The notes beneath the pieces are model-generated. The model ran no database searches. It was given only the letters and a program-made list of their open reading frames with translations, and was not told the DNA's origin. Shown in pieces: positions 15,100 through 25,096 of a stretch of DNA of 64,000 bases. Source of the DNA: Amycolatopsis decaplanina DSM 44594 (GTDB taxonomy: Bacteria; Actinomycetota; Actinomycetes; Mycobacteriales; Pseudonocardiaceae); the NCBI RefSeq assembly GCF_000342005.1, contig NZ_AOHO01000077.1, positions 62,001 through 126,000 of the forward strand, given 5' to 3'. Position 1 is the first letter of the stretch. Each line of letters opens with the position of its first letter. Position numbers and translations under genes: made by a program.

Positions 15100-16776
15100 A
15101 TGGCCGAGTTCATCTACACCATGAAGAAGGTGCGCAAGACCGTCGGGGACAAGGTCATCCTCGACGACGTCAGCACCGCGTTCTACCCCGGCGCCAAGAT
15201 CGGCGTGGTGGGGCCGAACGGCGCGGGTAAGTCCACCGTTCTGAAGATCATGGCGGGGATCGAGCAGGCCAGCAACGGCGAAGCCTTCCTCCAGCCTGGC
15301 GCCAGCGTCGGCATCCTCATGCAGGAGCCGGAACTCAACGAGGAAAAGACCGTCCGCGAGAACGTCGAAGAGGGTCTGGGCGACATCAAGGTCAAGCTCA
15401 ACCGCTTCAACGAGGTCGCCGAGCTCATGGCGACCGACTACAGCGACGAGCTGATGGAGGAGATGGGCAAGCTCCAGGAGGAGCTCGACCACGCCGACGC
15501 GTGGGAGATCGACTCCACGGTCGAACAGGCGATGGACGCGCTGCGCTGCCCGCCGCCGGACGAGCCGGTCACCCACCTCTCCGGTGGTGAGCGCCGCCGG
15601 GTCGCACTGTGCAAGCTGCTCCTGTCCGCGCCGGACCTGCTGCTCCTCGACGAGCCCACCAACCATCTGGACGCCGAAAGCGTGCTGTGGCTGGAACAGT
15701 TCCTCGCGAACTACGCCGGTGCCGTCCTCGCCGTCACCCACGACCGGTACTTCCTGGACAACGTCGCGCAGTGGATCATGGAGCTCGACCGCGGCCGCGT
15801 CGTCGGCTACGAGGGCAACTACTCGACGTACCTGGAGAAGAAGCGCGAGCGCCTCGAGGTCCAGGGCAAGAAGGACGCCAAGCTCGCCAAGCGGCTGAAG
15901 TCCGAACTCGAATGGGTCCGGTCCAACGCCAAGGCGCGCCAGACCAAGTCGCGGTCCCGGCTCGACCGCTACGAGGAGATGGCCGCGGAGGCGGACAAAC
16001 ACCGCAAGCTCGACTTCGAAGAGATCCAGATCCCGCCGGGGCCCCGGCTGGGCAGCGTGGTCGTCGAGGTCGAGAAGCTGCGCAAGGGTTTCGACGACCG
16101 TGTGCTGATCGACGGGCTGTCGTTCGACCTGCCGCGCAACGGCATCGTCGGTGTGATCGGGCCGAACGGTGTCGGCAAGACGACCCTGTTCAAGACGATC
16201 GTCGGGCTCGAGGAGCCGGACGACGGCCGGGTCAAGATCGGCGAGACGGTCAAACTGTCCTATGTGGACCAGAATCGGGGCGGGATCGACCCGAAGAAGA
16301 CGGTGTGGGAGGTGGTTTCGGACAAGCTGGACTACATCCACGTCGGGCAGACCGAAATGCCCTCGCGTGCCTACGTCAGCGCGTTCGGTTTCAAGGGTCC
16401 GGACCAGCAGAAGCCGGCGGGCGTGCTCTCCGGTGGTGAGCGCAACCGGCTGAACCTGGCGCTGACCCTCAAGCAGGGCGGGAACCTGATCCTGCTCGAC
16501 GAGCCGACGAACGACCTGGACGTCGAGACCCTTGGCTCGCTGGAGAACGCTCTCGAGCAGTTCCCCGGCTGCGCCGTGGTCATCTCGCACGACCGGTGGT
16601 TCCTCGACCGGGTCGCGACGCACATCCTCGCCTGGGAAGGCACGGACGAGAACCCCTCGCAATGGTTCTGGTTCGAAGGTAACTTCGAGGGCTACGAGAA
16701 GAACAAGGTCGAACGTCTCGGTGCCGAGGCGGCTCGTCCGCACCGCGTCACCCATCGCAAGCTGACCCGCGACTGA
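15100..16776 (+). CDS. ettA: Energy-dependent translational throttle protein EttA (ABC-F)
   Basis: The 558-residue soluble protein has two ABC ATPase domains and no membrane segment. The first has Walker A GPNGAGKST, signature LSGGERRR and Walker B LLLDEPTNHLD; the second has GPNGVGKTT, LSGGERNR and LILLDEPTNDLD. The linker between them, about residues 240-310, is a charged helical hairpin (KKRERLEVQGKKDAKLAKRL) that reaches into the ribosomal P-site region in EttA. EttA gates the first translation elongation step in response to the ATP/ADP ratio. Length and composition match EttA exactly. The gene order ssb-ettA-gdh is conserved with mycobacteria (Rv2478c-Rv2477c-Rv2476c). Confidence 0.95.
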   Translation: MAEFIYTMKKVRKTVGDKVILDDVSTAFYPGAKIGVVGPNGAGKSTVLKIMAGIEQASNGEAFLQPGASVGILMQEPELNEEKTVRENVEEGLGDIKVKLNRFNEVAELMATDYSDELMEEMGKLQEELDHADAWEIDSTVEQAMDALRCPPPDEPVTHLSGGERRRVALCKLLLSAPDLLLLDEPTNHLDAESVLWLEQFLANYAGAVLAVTHDRYFLDNVAQWIMELDRGRVVGYEGNYSTYLEKKRERLEVQGKKDAKLAKRLKSELEWVRSNAKARQTKSRSRLDRYEEMAAEADKHRKLDFEEIQIPPGPRLGSVVVEVEKLRKGFDDRVLIDGLSFDLPRNGIVGVIGPNGVGKTTLFKTIVGLEEPDDGRVKIGETVKLSYVDQNRGGIDPKKTVWEVVSDKLDYIHVGQTEMPSRAYVSAFGFKGPDQQKPAGVLSGGERNRLNLALTLKQGGNLILLDEPTNDLDVETLGSLENALEQFPGCAVVISHDRWFLDRVATHILAWEGTDENPSQWFWFEGNFEGYEKNKVERLGAEAARPHRVTHRKLTRD

Positions 16777-16792
16777 GGGCCGGGGGTTCCCC

Positions 16793-19360
16793 GTGGAAGC
16801 CAGCAAGCGCCAACGGCCGGGCCCACCCACCACCATGGTGGGTGGGCGGACGGCTGCCACCGGGGGAACCCTGTCCGCTGTCGGCAGGCTGATCGAACGC
16901 GCGGACGCCCTGCACCTGAGGGCGCCCGAGCTCGCCCTGGTCCTCGGGGAGCGCGCGGCCGCGCTCGCCGAGGCCGCCGGGGCCGACGAGCAATGGATCC
17001 GTGCGGAAAGCCTGGTGGTGAGCGCTCGGGTGCGGCTCGGTGGCCGACCCCGGACGGTCGGCCGGGCAGTGGCCGCCCTGCGCGCCGCGGAACACGCGGG
17101 TTACGGCGACATCGCCGCTCGGCTGAGAATCGATCTGGCGGTCTGCGCGCGCAGCGTCGGCATCCCGCTGACGGGGCTGGCCGCGCTGCGTCCGTTGCTG
17201 GCGGATCCGGCGGTTTCGCCGTCGCACCGGGCGGAGGCGTTGTGTCACCTCGTCGGCTGCTTGGCGCAGTTCGGCCGCAAGGCGGAACTGGACCGTGTGC
17301 TCGCCGAGGCGGACAAGCTCGTGCTCGGCGACGGCTCGATGACGGCGGACTCGCAGTTGCTGATCCGCGCGATGCTGCGGGTCGGGGTGTCGGCGCACCG
17401 TCGCCGTCACGGGGATCTGACGTCCGCCGCCGATGCCGCGCGGACCGGGCTGGGCATGCTCGAAAAGCTCGGAAACCCTGACGACGACGGAGGTCTCGTC
17501 CGGATCAGGCTGGTCCTGCACCTCGTCTGCGCGTTGCTGGACCGGGGCGACACGGAGATGGCGCTGGAGGTCGCGCAGCCGATCCTCGACGCGCCCGTCC
17601 GGGCCGCCGGGATCGCGCCGGCCGCATGGCTGCGGCTGGCGGTGGCCACCCGTGTCCTGCTGCCCGCGGGGTCCGGCGAAGCCGCGGGCATGCTCGTCCG
17701 TGAGGCGGTCGCCGGGACCGAGGACCGCAATCTGCACGCCGTCACGGCACGGCTGTGGCTGGAACTCGCGCAGATCGAGGAACGGCTCGGCCGGGCCGAG
17801 GAGGCCATCGGCTGCCTGCACCGTTCGCGTGCCGCCGAGCATCTGCACGCCCGTGCGCGCAGGCAGGCGTGCAACGTCCTGGTCGGCGAGTTCGGCGCGG
17901 CCGAGAACGCCGCCGTCGACCTCGACGACGTCCTGCGGGCCGTCGCCGCGCGACCGTCCGCCTCCGCGCGACCGTCCGCCACCGCGGCGCCCGCTCCACC
18001 GCCGGTTCCGGCGCCGGAACCGGCCGAGGTGACCGCGGTGATGGCGCCGATCGACGTGGCACCGCCGAAGCGGGCCGCGACCGAGCCGCCGGTTCTTCGC
18101 GAGCCGCCGCGGCCCGTGCGGCAGAGCAGACAGGCGGAGCCCGCGCCGGTTCGGCCCGCGCCGGTCCAGCCTCCGCGCCCCGCCGTGCCTCCGCGCCCGG
18201 TGGAGCCCCCCGTCGTACCGGTCGCGGAAAAGAGCGAAGCACCGGTGTTGAAGCCGCCGTCCCGTCCGGAGCCCGCCCGGGAAGAGGTGGTGTCCGACAG
18301 CGACTGGCGTCGTCGGGTGCCGAAGAAATCCAAGCCGTCGATCAGGTTCGAGCCCAAGGCGGAACCTGTCGCGCCGAAACTGCTGCCGCCGCCGAAACCG
18401 GAGCCCGCGCCGCGCCCCGAGCCGGTGTCGCGTCCGAAACCGGAGCGCGCGCGCCGCCACCGTTCGGAGGCTCCCGCGGCGTACGAGACCGTCGTCCCCG
18501 AATCAGCGGTCGCCCGGCCGGAAACCCCGGCTCCGGCCGCGCGGCGCCGCTCCGAAGTCGAGGCGCCCGCCCGGACCGAGGAGCCGCTGCCCGTGGCGGC
18601 CTCGGAGCCCGTGGTCCCGGAACTGCTTCTCGCTCCCGAACCCGCCGCCGAGCCCCGGCCGCGGATGGCGGCGGAGGCCGGGCCGCCGGGTACCGCCGCC
18701 CCGTTGTGGGAGAGCGAAGAGTGGGCGGCCGAAGAGCGCGCCCGCCGGTCCTCCACTCCCGTTTCGCGCAAGACCAGGCACGACGCCGAACACGGTTCCG
18801 TGGCGGCGAAATCGGTGCTGGACCGGCTCGGCATCTCGAGCACCGGCGGACACGGCGGTGGCCGTCGTCGCGCGGACGGCGCCGCGGATCCCGTGCAACC
18901 CGATCCTGTCACCGAAGAACGCGCCGATACCGGCCGTGTGCGCCGGGAGCAGCCTCCGGTCGAGTACAGCGAACCCGCCGTTCCGCTCGCGCCGCCGCCT
19001 CGGGAGGACCCGGCGCCGTCGTATGGAGGCGGGACCCAGGAAAGCTCTCGCCCGAGCGCCAAGGAAGAGGTCACGGATCCGTGGCTGCCGCGTTTGCGGA
19101 TGCCGCCGGCGTTGGACCCGCTGACCGACACCGGTTCCTGGCGGCCGGTCACGCCGTTCCCGGAAAGCTATGCCCGCGCGATCGCGGAGGAGGAACCGCC
19201 GCCGGACGCGGGTCTCGCGGATCTGCTCGCCCGCGCGCTCGCCGAGCATCAGGCGGGTACCGCCAGTGCCGCCGCGCTCGTGAAGCAACTCGGTTCCCAG
19301 GACTCGGGAAAACGTCCCGTCAACGGCCACGACCGGCATCGCGCCAACGGGAGCGACTGA
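16793..19360 (+). CDS. Large protein with helical-repeat N terminus and long Pro/Arg/Glu-rich disordered region
   Basis: The 855-residue product splits in two. Residues about 25-390 are Ala/Leu-rich paired helices resembling TPR-like repeats (RLIERADALHLRAPELALVL, AEALCHLVGCLAQFGRKAEL, AAWLRLAVATRVLLPAGSGE). Residues about 395-800 are low-complexity Pro/Ala/Arg/Glu sequence, probably disordered, with a shorter ordered C-terminal segment (DPWLPRLRMPPALDPL and AGLADLLARALAEHQ). No signal peptide or membrane helix. The GTG at 16793 lies 17 bases after ettA, so it is probably co-transcribed. It seems an actinomycete-specific addition between ettA and gdh; a scaffold role is conceivable but unproven. 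Confidence 0.65.
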   Translation: MEASKRQRPGPPTTMVGGRTAATGGTLSAVGRLIERADALHLRAPELALVLGERAAALAEAAGADEQWIRAESLVVSARVRLGGRPRTVGRAVAALRAAEHAGYGDIAARLRIDLAVCARSVGIPLTGLAALRPLLADPAVSPSHRAEALCHLVGCLAQFGRKAELDRVLAEADKLVLGDGSMTADSQLLIRAMLRVGVSAHRRRHGDLTSAADAARTGLGMLEKLGNPDDDGGLVRIRLVLHLVCALLDRGDTEMALEVAQPILDAPVRAAGIAPAAWLRLAVATRVLLPAGSGEAAGMLVREAVAGTEDRNLHAVTARLWLELAQIEERLGRAEEAIGCLHRSRAAEHLHARARRQACNVLVGEFGAAENAAVDLDDVLRAVAARPSASARPSATAAPAPPPVPAPEPAEVTAVMAPIDVAPPKRAATEPPVLREPPRPVRQSRQAEPAPVRPAPVQPPRPAVPPRPVEPPVVPVAEKSEAPVLKPPSRPEPAREEVVSDSDWRRRVPKKSKPSIRFEPKAEPVAPKLLPPPKPEPAPRPEPVSRPKPERARRHRSEAPAAYETVVPESAVARPETPAPAARRRSEVEAPARTEEPLPVAASEPVVPELLLAPEPAAEPRPRMAAEAGPPGTAAPLWESEEWAAEERARRSSTPVSRKTRHDAEHGSVAAKSVLDRLGISSTGGHGGGRRRADGAADPVQPDPVTEERADTGRVRREQPPVEYSEPAVPLAPPPREDPAPSYGGGTQESSRPSAKEEVTDPWLPRLRMPPALDPLTDTGSWRPVTPFPESYARAIAEEEPPPDAGLADLLARALAEHQAGTASAAALVKQLGSQDSGKRPVNGHDRHRANGSD

Positions 19361-19703
19361 CCCGGCGACAGCAAAGGTCCCTTGCTCCACCTCGGTGGGA
19401 ACCGAAGGCGACTTGAACGATTCAGTCGACCCGATGAGACGGCTCGTCGTGGCTTCGCTCGGGAATGGGTGCTGGTCACCCCGGTGCGGCGGGGCGAGGG
19501 AAGGTCCGGACAGACCGCCGATGTGACCGGCGAGTAGCTGAACCGATCACGGCGATTCCGGTATCTGAGCAGGGAAATCTTCGACGGCCGGGAGGGACCC
19601 GGCCTTGTGGAGCCGACTGTCCGGAGCTGTAGGTTGGGTCTGGGCCGGTACAGAGTCGTGCCGGTCGCGGTGTCAATCTCGCTACAGTGGAGAGTTGCCT
19701 CAA
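19361..19703 (+). other. Leader region of gdh without a gene
   Basis: This 343-base gap shows no convincing coding frame. A small hairpin, GGCCGGG (19586-19592) / CCCGGCC (19598-19604) with loop AGGGA, lies 100 bases before the gdh start and could be an attenuator. No clear -35/-10 pair was found, so the gdh promoter remains unplaced. Confidence 0.35.
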
Positions 19704-22700
19704 ATGAGCTCGACGGGAGTCTCGTCCCCGCCCGGAAAAGATGTCGGCACCGAGGATGGCGCCCGGCGCCGGTCGGCGAACCCGGAGCAGATCCGGGACG
19801 ACCTGATCGACGCCGCGGCGGCGTACGCCCCGGAGATCGGCGACTTGATCCGCCTGTACTACCGGCACATCCCGGCCGAAGAGATTCTCGGTGACGATCC
19901 CGTCGACCTCGTCGGCGCCGTCCGTTCGCATCTGCAGCTGGCGAAGGACCGGATGCCCGGCCGTCCCGCGGTGCGGCTGCTGAATCCGACGGGCCCCGAA
20001 GACGGCTGGACGCGTGAGGCCACCGTCGTGCAGGTCGTCACGGACGACATGCCGTACCTCGTGGACTCCGTCGCGGCCGAGTTCGCGCGGGACGGGGTGC
20101 AGGTTCAGCGGATCGTGCACCCGATCGTCGTGGTGAGCCGGGATCTGACCGGCGAGCTGCTGGAGGTCCACCCGGCCGCCGACCCGGCGGAGCCGCCGGC
20201 GAACTCGGCCGCCGAATCGTGGATGTACATCGAGATCGACCTGGTGACGGACCCGAACCGCGCCCGCGAGCTGGACAACCGGCTGTCGTCGGTGCTGGGT
20301 GACGTCCGCGAGGTCGTCGAGGACACCGACAAGATGACGGAGACGGCGCGCCGTCTCGCCGACGAGCTGGACGGGAACCCGCCGCGGCTGTCCGCGCACG
20401 AGGTCGCGGAAGGCGCCCGGCTGCTGCGCTGGCTCGCCGACGGCCACTTCACCTTCCTCGGTTACCGCCGCTACGAGCTGATCGACAATCCGCACCCGGA
20501 CAGCGACGAGCCCGCTCTGCGCGCGGTGCTCGCCACCGGGCTGGGCGTGCTGCGCCAGGACAGCCTGGCCGCGCGCAGCCTCACCGCCGGTCCTGACACG
20601 GCCGCGTCCGCGCTCGCGCCGACGCTGCTGGTGCTGACCCAGGCGAGCGCGCCGTCCACGGTGCACCGCCCGGTGTACCCGTACTACGTCGGCGTCAAGA
20701 CGTTCGACGACAACGGGAAAGTCACCGGTGAACACCGGTTCCTCGGCATGTTCACCACCACCGCCCTGCACGAGAACGTGCTCGACATCCCGGTCGTCTG
20801 CAACCGGGTCCGCGAGGTCATCCACCGCGCGGGCTTCCCGATGGAGTCCTTCTCCGGCCAGCGGATGCTCGAAGTGCTGCAGAACTGGCCGCGTGCGGAC
20901 CTGTTCTCGGCCGACACCGATTCGCTGTATTCGACGACGACGGGTGCGATCACGCTCTCGGATCGCAGACGGCTGCGCCTGTTCCTGCGCCGTGACCCGT
21001 ACGGCCGCTTCTACTCGTGCCTCGTGTACCTCCCGCGTGACCGCTACACGACCCGTTCGCGGCTCGCGATGCAGGAGGTCCTGCTCGAAGAACTCGAAGG
21101 CACGCAACTGGAGTACAGCGCGCGCATCGGCGAGACCGTGCTCGCGCAGGTGCACTTCATCGTGCACACCGATCCGTCGCAGCGGTCCGAACCGGACACC
21201 CTGCGTATCCAGGAACGGCTCAACGAAGCCGTTCGCAGCTGGGACGACCGGATGGTCGAGGCGATCCTCGCCGAGCGCCGCGAGCGCGCCGGTGACAGCG
21301 GCGTCGCGATCGGCCTGCTGGTCGAGGAGTCCGCGGGCGAGCAGGGGCAGCGGTTCGCCGCGGTGTTCCCCGAGGGCTACAAGGAGGACTTCACCGCGCT
21401 CGAAGCGCTCGCGGACCTCCGTGCCCTGGAGTCGCTGACCGACGAGGGCGACCTGTCGATGTCGTTCTACCTGCCCGCCGACGCCGAGGCGGGAGAGCGG
21501 CGCTTCAAGCTGTACCTGCGCGGCGAGGGCGTCACCCTCTCGCAGGTGCTCCCGGTCCTGCAGCGGATGGGCGTCGAGGTCGTCGACGAACGGCCGTACG
21601 AACTACGCCGCGAGGACGGCGGCCGGTCCTGGATCTACGACTTCGGCCTGCGGATCGACCCGCAGGTCCTCGACCACGCGGACAATGATCTCCGCACCCG
21701 CTTCCAGGACGCCTTCCACGCCGCTTGGCGCGGCGACTGCGAGGTCGACGGCTTCAACGGCCTCGTCCTGCGCGCCGGGCTCACCTGGCGTCAGGCTGCC
21801 ATCCTGCGGGCCTATTCGCGGTACCTGCGCCAGACGAAGATCCCGTTCTCGCAGGAGTACATCGAGAACACCGTCCTCGCGCACACCGACATCGCCACCG
21901 CGCTGGTGCGGCTGTTCGAGACCCGCTTCGACCTCTCCCTCGGCGACGAGGCCCGCGCGTCGCAGGCCGACCAGCTCACCACCGAGATCGGCAAGCTGGT
22001 CGACGAGGTGACGAGCCTCGACGAGGACCGGATCCTGCGGCGGCTGATGTCGGTCATCCTCGCCACGCTGCGCACGAACTACCACGTCACCGACGAGGAC
22101 GGGAACTCCCGCCAGTACCTGGCGCTCAAACTCGACCCGAGCGCGGTGCCCGAACTGCCCGAGCCGCGGCCGAAGTACGAGATCTTCGTGTACTCGCCCC
22201 GGATCGAGGGTGTGCACCTGCGGTTCGGCGACGTCGCGCGCGGTGGCCTGCGGTGGTCCGACCGCCGGGAGGACTTCCGCACGGAGATCCTCGGCCTGGT
22301 CAAGGCGCAGGCGGTCAAGAACGCGGTCATCGTGCCCGTCGGCGCGAAGGGCGGTTTCGTCGTGAAGCGCCCGCCGACGGCCACCGGGGACCCGGGTCTG
22401 GACCGCGACGCCCAGTTGAACGAGGGCATCGCCTGCTACCGGATGTTCATCTCGGGCCTGCTGGACGTGACCGACAACCGCGTCGAGGGCAAGACCGTCC
22501 CGGCGCCGGGCGTGGTCCGCCACGACGGTGACGACAGCTACCTCGTGGTCGCCGCGGACAAGGGGACCGCGAAGTTCTCCGACATCGCGAACGAGGTCTC
22601 GGCGAACTACGGTTTCTGGCTCGGCGACGCCTTCGCGTCCGGTGGCTCGGTCGGCTACGACCACAAGGCCATGGGCATCACCGCGAAGGGTGCCTGGGAG

Positions 22701-24677
22701 AGCGTCAAGCGCAACTTCCGCGAGCTGGGCAAGGACACCCAGACCGAGGACTTCACCGTCGTCGGCATCGGCGACATGATGGGTGACGTCTTCGGCAACG
22801 GGATGCTGCTCTCGGAGCACATCCGTCTTGTGGCCGCCTTCAACCACATGCACATCTTCCTCGACCCGAACCCGGACTCGGCGACCTCGTTCGCCGAGCG
22901 GCGCAGGCTGTTCGACCTGCCGCGGTCGTCGTGGGAGGACTACGACCGCTCGCTGATCAGCGAGGGCGGCGGGATCTTCTCGCGGTCGGCGAAGACGATC
23001 CCGATCAGCCCGCAGGTCCGCGAGGCGCTCGGGCTCGCCGAGGACGTCACCGCGCTGGCACCGAACGACCTGATGCAGGCGATCCTGCTGTCCCCGGTCG
23101 AACTGCTGTGGAACGGCGGCATCGGCACCTACGTCAAGGCCGAGAACGAGACGCACGCGGACGCGGGTGACAAGGCCAACGACGCCCTGCGCGTCAACGG
23201 GAACCAGCTTCGCGTCAAGGTCGTCGGCGAGGGCGGGAACCTGGGCCTGACCCAGCTCGGCCGGATCGAATTCGCCCGCGCGGGCGGCAAGATCAACACC
23301 GACGCGCTCGACAACTCGGCGGGCGTCGACTGCTCCGACCACGAGGTCAACATCAAGATCCTGCTGGACCACCTGGTCTCGACCGGATCGCTGGACGCCG
23401 AGCAGCGCAACGAACTGCTGGAGCAGATGACCGACGAGGTCGGCGAGCTGGTGCTGGCCGACAACTACCGGCAGAACGCCGTGCTCGGCGTCAGCCGGGC
23501 GCACGCCGGTCCGATGGTGTCGGTGCACCAGCGGCTCGTCGCGGCGCTGGTCGCGAAGGGCGCTTTCGACCGCAAACTCGAGGCGCTGCCGAGTTCGGCG
23601 GAGTTCCGCGCGCTGGAGAAGGCGGGCGAAGGCCTCACCTCACCGGAGCTGGCGACGCTGCTCGCGCACGTCAAGCTCGACCTCAAGGACGAGCTGCTGG
23701 CGAGCGAACTGCCGGACTCCGAGGTGTTCTCGCGTCGTCTGCCCGAGTACTTCCCGAAGCCGCTTCGGGAGCGCTTCGGCGACGCGATCTTCCAGCACCC
23801 GCTGAAGCGCGAGATCATCACGACGATGGTGGCCAACGAGGTCGTCGACGGCGCCGGGATCTCGTACGTCTTCCGCCTGATGGAGGAGATGAACGCGACC
23901 GCGACCGACGCCGTCCGCGCGTACGCCGTGGTCACCCACGTGTACGACCTGCCCTCGCTGTGGGCCCAGATCGACGCGCTGGACAACGTCGTGCCGACCG
24001 AGGTCGCGGACGAAATGATGCTGGAGACCCGCAGGCTGCTCGACCGGGCCGCCCGCTGGTTCCTCACCAACCGGCCGCAGCCGCTGGCCCCGCTCGCCGA
24101 GATCAACCGGTTCGGCCGAGTCGTCGGCGAGCTGGCCCCGAGGGCACACGAGCTGCTTCGCGGTGTCGAGTGCGCTTCGGTGGACGCGAACACCGAGCGG
24201 CTGATCGAGAAGGGCGTCCCGGCGGAACTGGCCGAGCGGGTGGCGCTCCTGCTGCACACCTTCGGCCTGCTCGACGTCACCGACGTCGCGGAGCTGGCCG
24301 AGCAACAGGTGGGAATCGACGCGGTGCACACCCCGTCGGAGACAGCGGGCCTGTACTACGCGCTTTCCGACCACCTCGGCATCGACAAGATGCTGACGTC
24401 GATCAGCGGTCTCGAACGCGGCAACCGCTGGCACGCGCTCGCGCGGCTGGCACTGCGGGACGACGTCTACGGCTCGCTGCGGGCGATCACGCTGGACGCC
24501 TTGCGGCACAGCGACGCGGACACCGACCCCGACGAGAAGATCGCCCACTGGGAGAAGACGAACGCCTCAAGGCTGCAGCGGGCCCGCGTCGCGCTGGACG
24601 AGATCAGCCAGTCCGGCAAGCTCGACCTGGCGACGCTGTCGGTGGCGGCGAGGCAGATCCGGAGCACGGTGAGGTAG
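19704..24677 (+). CDS. gdh: NAD-dependent glutamate dehydrogenase, large type
   Basis: The 1657-residue enzyme belongs to the very large (about 180 kDa) NAD-specific glutamate dehydrogenases first described in Streptomyces and known as Rv2476c in M. tuberculosis. It catalyses oxidative deamination of glutamate to 2-oxoglutarate. The first about 700 residues are the regulatory ACT-like region; the catalytic core begins near residue 845 with GGLRWSDRREDFRTEILGLV and the substrate-lysine region PVGAKGGFVVKRP, followed by the nucleotide-binding part (VVGEGGNLGLTQLGRIEFA). In mycobacteria the activity is modulated by the FHA protein GarA. The ATG at 19704 has GGAGAG nine bases upstream. The TAG stop overlaps the GTG of the following thioesterase gene. 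Confidence 0.95.
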   Translation: MSSTGVSSPPGKDVGTEDGARRRSANPEQIRDDLIDAAAAYAPEIGDLIRLYYRHIPAEEILGDDPVDLVGAVRSHLQLAKDRMPGRPAVRLLNPTGPEDGWTREATVVQVVTDDMPYLVDSVAAEFARDGVQVQRIVHPIVVVSRDLTGELLEVHPAADPAEPPANSAAESWMYIEIDLVTDPNRARELDNRLSSVLGDVREVVEDTDKMTETARRLADELDGNPPRLSAHEVAEGARLLRWLADGHFTFLGYRRYELIDNPHPDSDEPALRAVLATGLGVLRQDSLAARSLTAGPDTAASALAPTLLVLTQASAPSTVHRPVYPYYVGVKTFDDNGKVTGEHRFLGMFTTTALHENVLDIPVVCNRVREVIHRAGFPMESFSGQRMLEVLQNWPRADLFSADTDSLYSTTTGAITLSDRRRLRLFLRRDPYGRFYSCLVYLPRDRYTTRSRLAMQEVLLEELEGTQLEYSARIGETVLAQVHFIVHTDPSQRSEPDTLRIQERLNEAVRSWDDRMVEAILAERRERAGDSGVAIGLLVEESAGEQGQRFAAVFPEGYKEDFTALEALADLRALESLTDEGDLSMSFYLPADAEAGERRFKLYLRGEGVTLSQVLPVLQRMGVEVVDERPYELRREDGGRSWIYDFGLRIDPQVLDHADNDLRTRFQDAFHAAWRGDCEVDGFNGLVLRAGLTWRQAAILRAYSRYLRQTKIPFSQEYIENTVLAHTDIATALVRLFETRFDLSLGDEARASQADQLTTEIGKLVDEVTSLDEDRILRRLMSVILATLRTNYHVTDEDGNSRQYLALKLDPSAVPELPEPRPKYEIFVYSPRIEGVHLRFGDVARGGLRWSDRREDFRTEILGLVKAQAVKNAVIVPVGAKGGFVVKRPPTATGDPGLDRDAQLNEGIACYRMFISGLLDVTDNRVEGKTVPAPGVVRHDGDDSYLVVAADKGTAKFSDIANEVSANYGFWLGDAFASGGSVGYDHKAMGITAKGAWESVKRNFRELGKDTQTEDFTVVGIGDMMGDVFGNGMLLSEHIRLVAAFNHMHIFLDPNPDSATSFAERRRLFDLPRSSWEDYDRSLISEGGGIFSRSAKTIPISPQVREALGLAEDVTALAPNDLMQAILLSPVELLWNGGIGTYVKAENETHADAGDKANDALRVNGNQLRVKVVGEGGNLGLTQLGRIEFARAGGKINTDALDNSAGVDCSDHEVNIKILLDHLVSTGSLDAEQRNELLEQMTDEVGELVLADNYRQNAVLGVSRAHAGPMVSVHQRLVAALVAKGAFDRKLEALPSSAEFRALEKAGEGLTSPELATLLAHVKLDLKDELLASELPDSEVFSRRLPEYFPKPLRERFGDAIFQHPLKREIITTMVANEVVDGAGISYVFRLMEEMNATATDAVRAYAVVTHVYDLPSLWAQIDALDNVVPTEVADEMMLETRRLLDRAARWFLTNRPQPLAPLAEINRFGRVVGELAPRAHELLRGVECASVDANTERLIEKGVPAELAERVALLLHTFGLLDVTDVAELAEQQVGIDAVHTPSETAGLYYALSDHLGIDKMLTSISGLERGNRWHALARLALRDDVYGSLRAITLDALRHSDADTDPDEKIAHWEKTNASRLQRARVALDEISQSGKLDLATLSVAARQIRSTVR

Positions 24678-25096
24678 TGGCGTACATTTCCCTGATCCGG
24701 CCGCGCTGGTCGGATATGGACGTCTACGGGCACGTCAACCACGCGAACCTGGTGACCCTGCTCGAAGAGGCACGGATCCCTCTGCTGTTCGGGGACGCCG
24801 TCCGGGCCGGGCTCACCGAACTGCCCAAGGGCATCGTGGTGGTGAAGCTGGCCGTCCATTACCGTTCGCCGATCGTGGTGTCCGATCAGGACATCCGGGT
24901 GGAGATCTCGTTGAAGGACTTGAAGCACGCCAGCTTCACCCTCGGCTACCGGGTGCACAACGGGCCCGCCGAGGCCGACAAGGTCGCGGTCACCGCGGAG
25001 ACGGTGCTCGCGCCGTTCGACACCGCGTCGGAGCGGCCCCGGCGGCTGACCGAGGACGAACGCGCGTTCCTGGATAAGGGGTTCGCGGATGCCTGA
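24677..25096 (+). CDS. Acyl-CoA thioesterase (hotdog fold, 4HBT-like)
   Basis: The 139-residue protein shows the 4-hydroxybenzoyl-CoA-thioesterase pattern: IRPRWSDMDVYGHVNHANLVTLLEEARI, where the Asp after W-S-D-M and the HVNHANL helix form the active site, followed by the strand VVVKLAVHYRSPI. It hydrolyses an acyl-CoA, probably in the cytoplasm; the chain length is not evident. The GTG start at 24677 overlaps the gdh TAG stop (TAGTG), showing translational coupling. The order gdh, thioesterase, conserved protein matches Rv2476c-Rv2475c-Rv2474c. Its end overlaps the next gene by eight bases. Confidence 0.85.
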   Translation: MAYISLIRPRWSDMDVYGHVNHANLVTLLEEARIPLLFGDAVRAGLTELPKGIVVVKLAVHYRSPIVVSDQDIRVEISLKDLKHASFTLGYRVHNGPAEADKVAVTAETVLAPFDTASERPRRLTEDERAFLDKGFADA

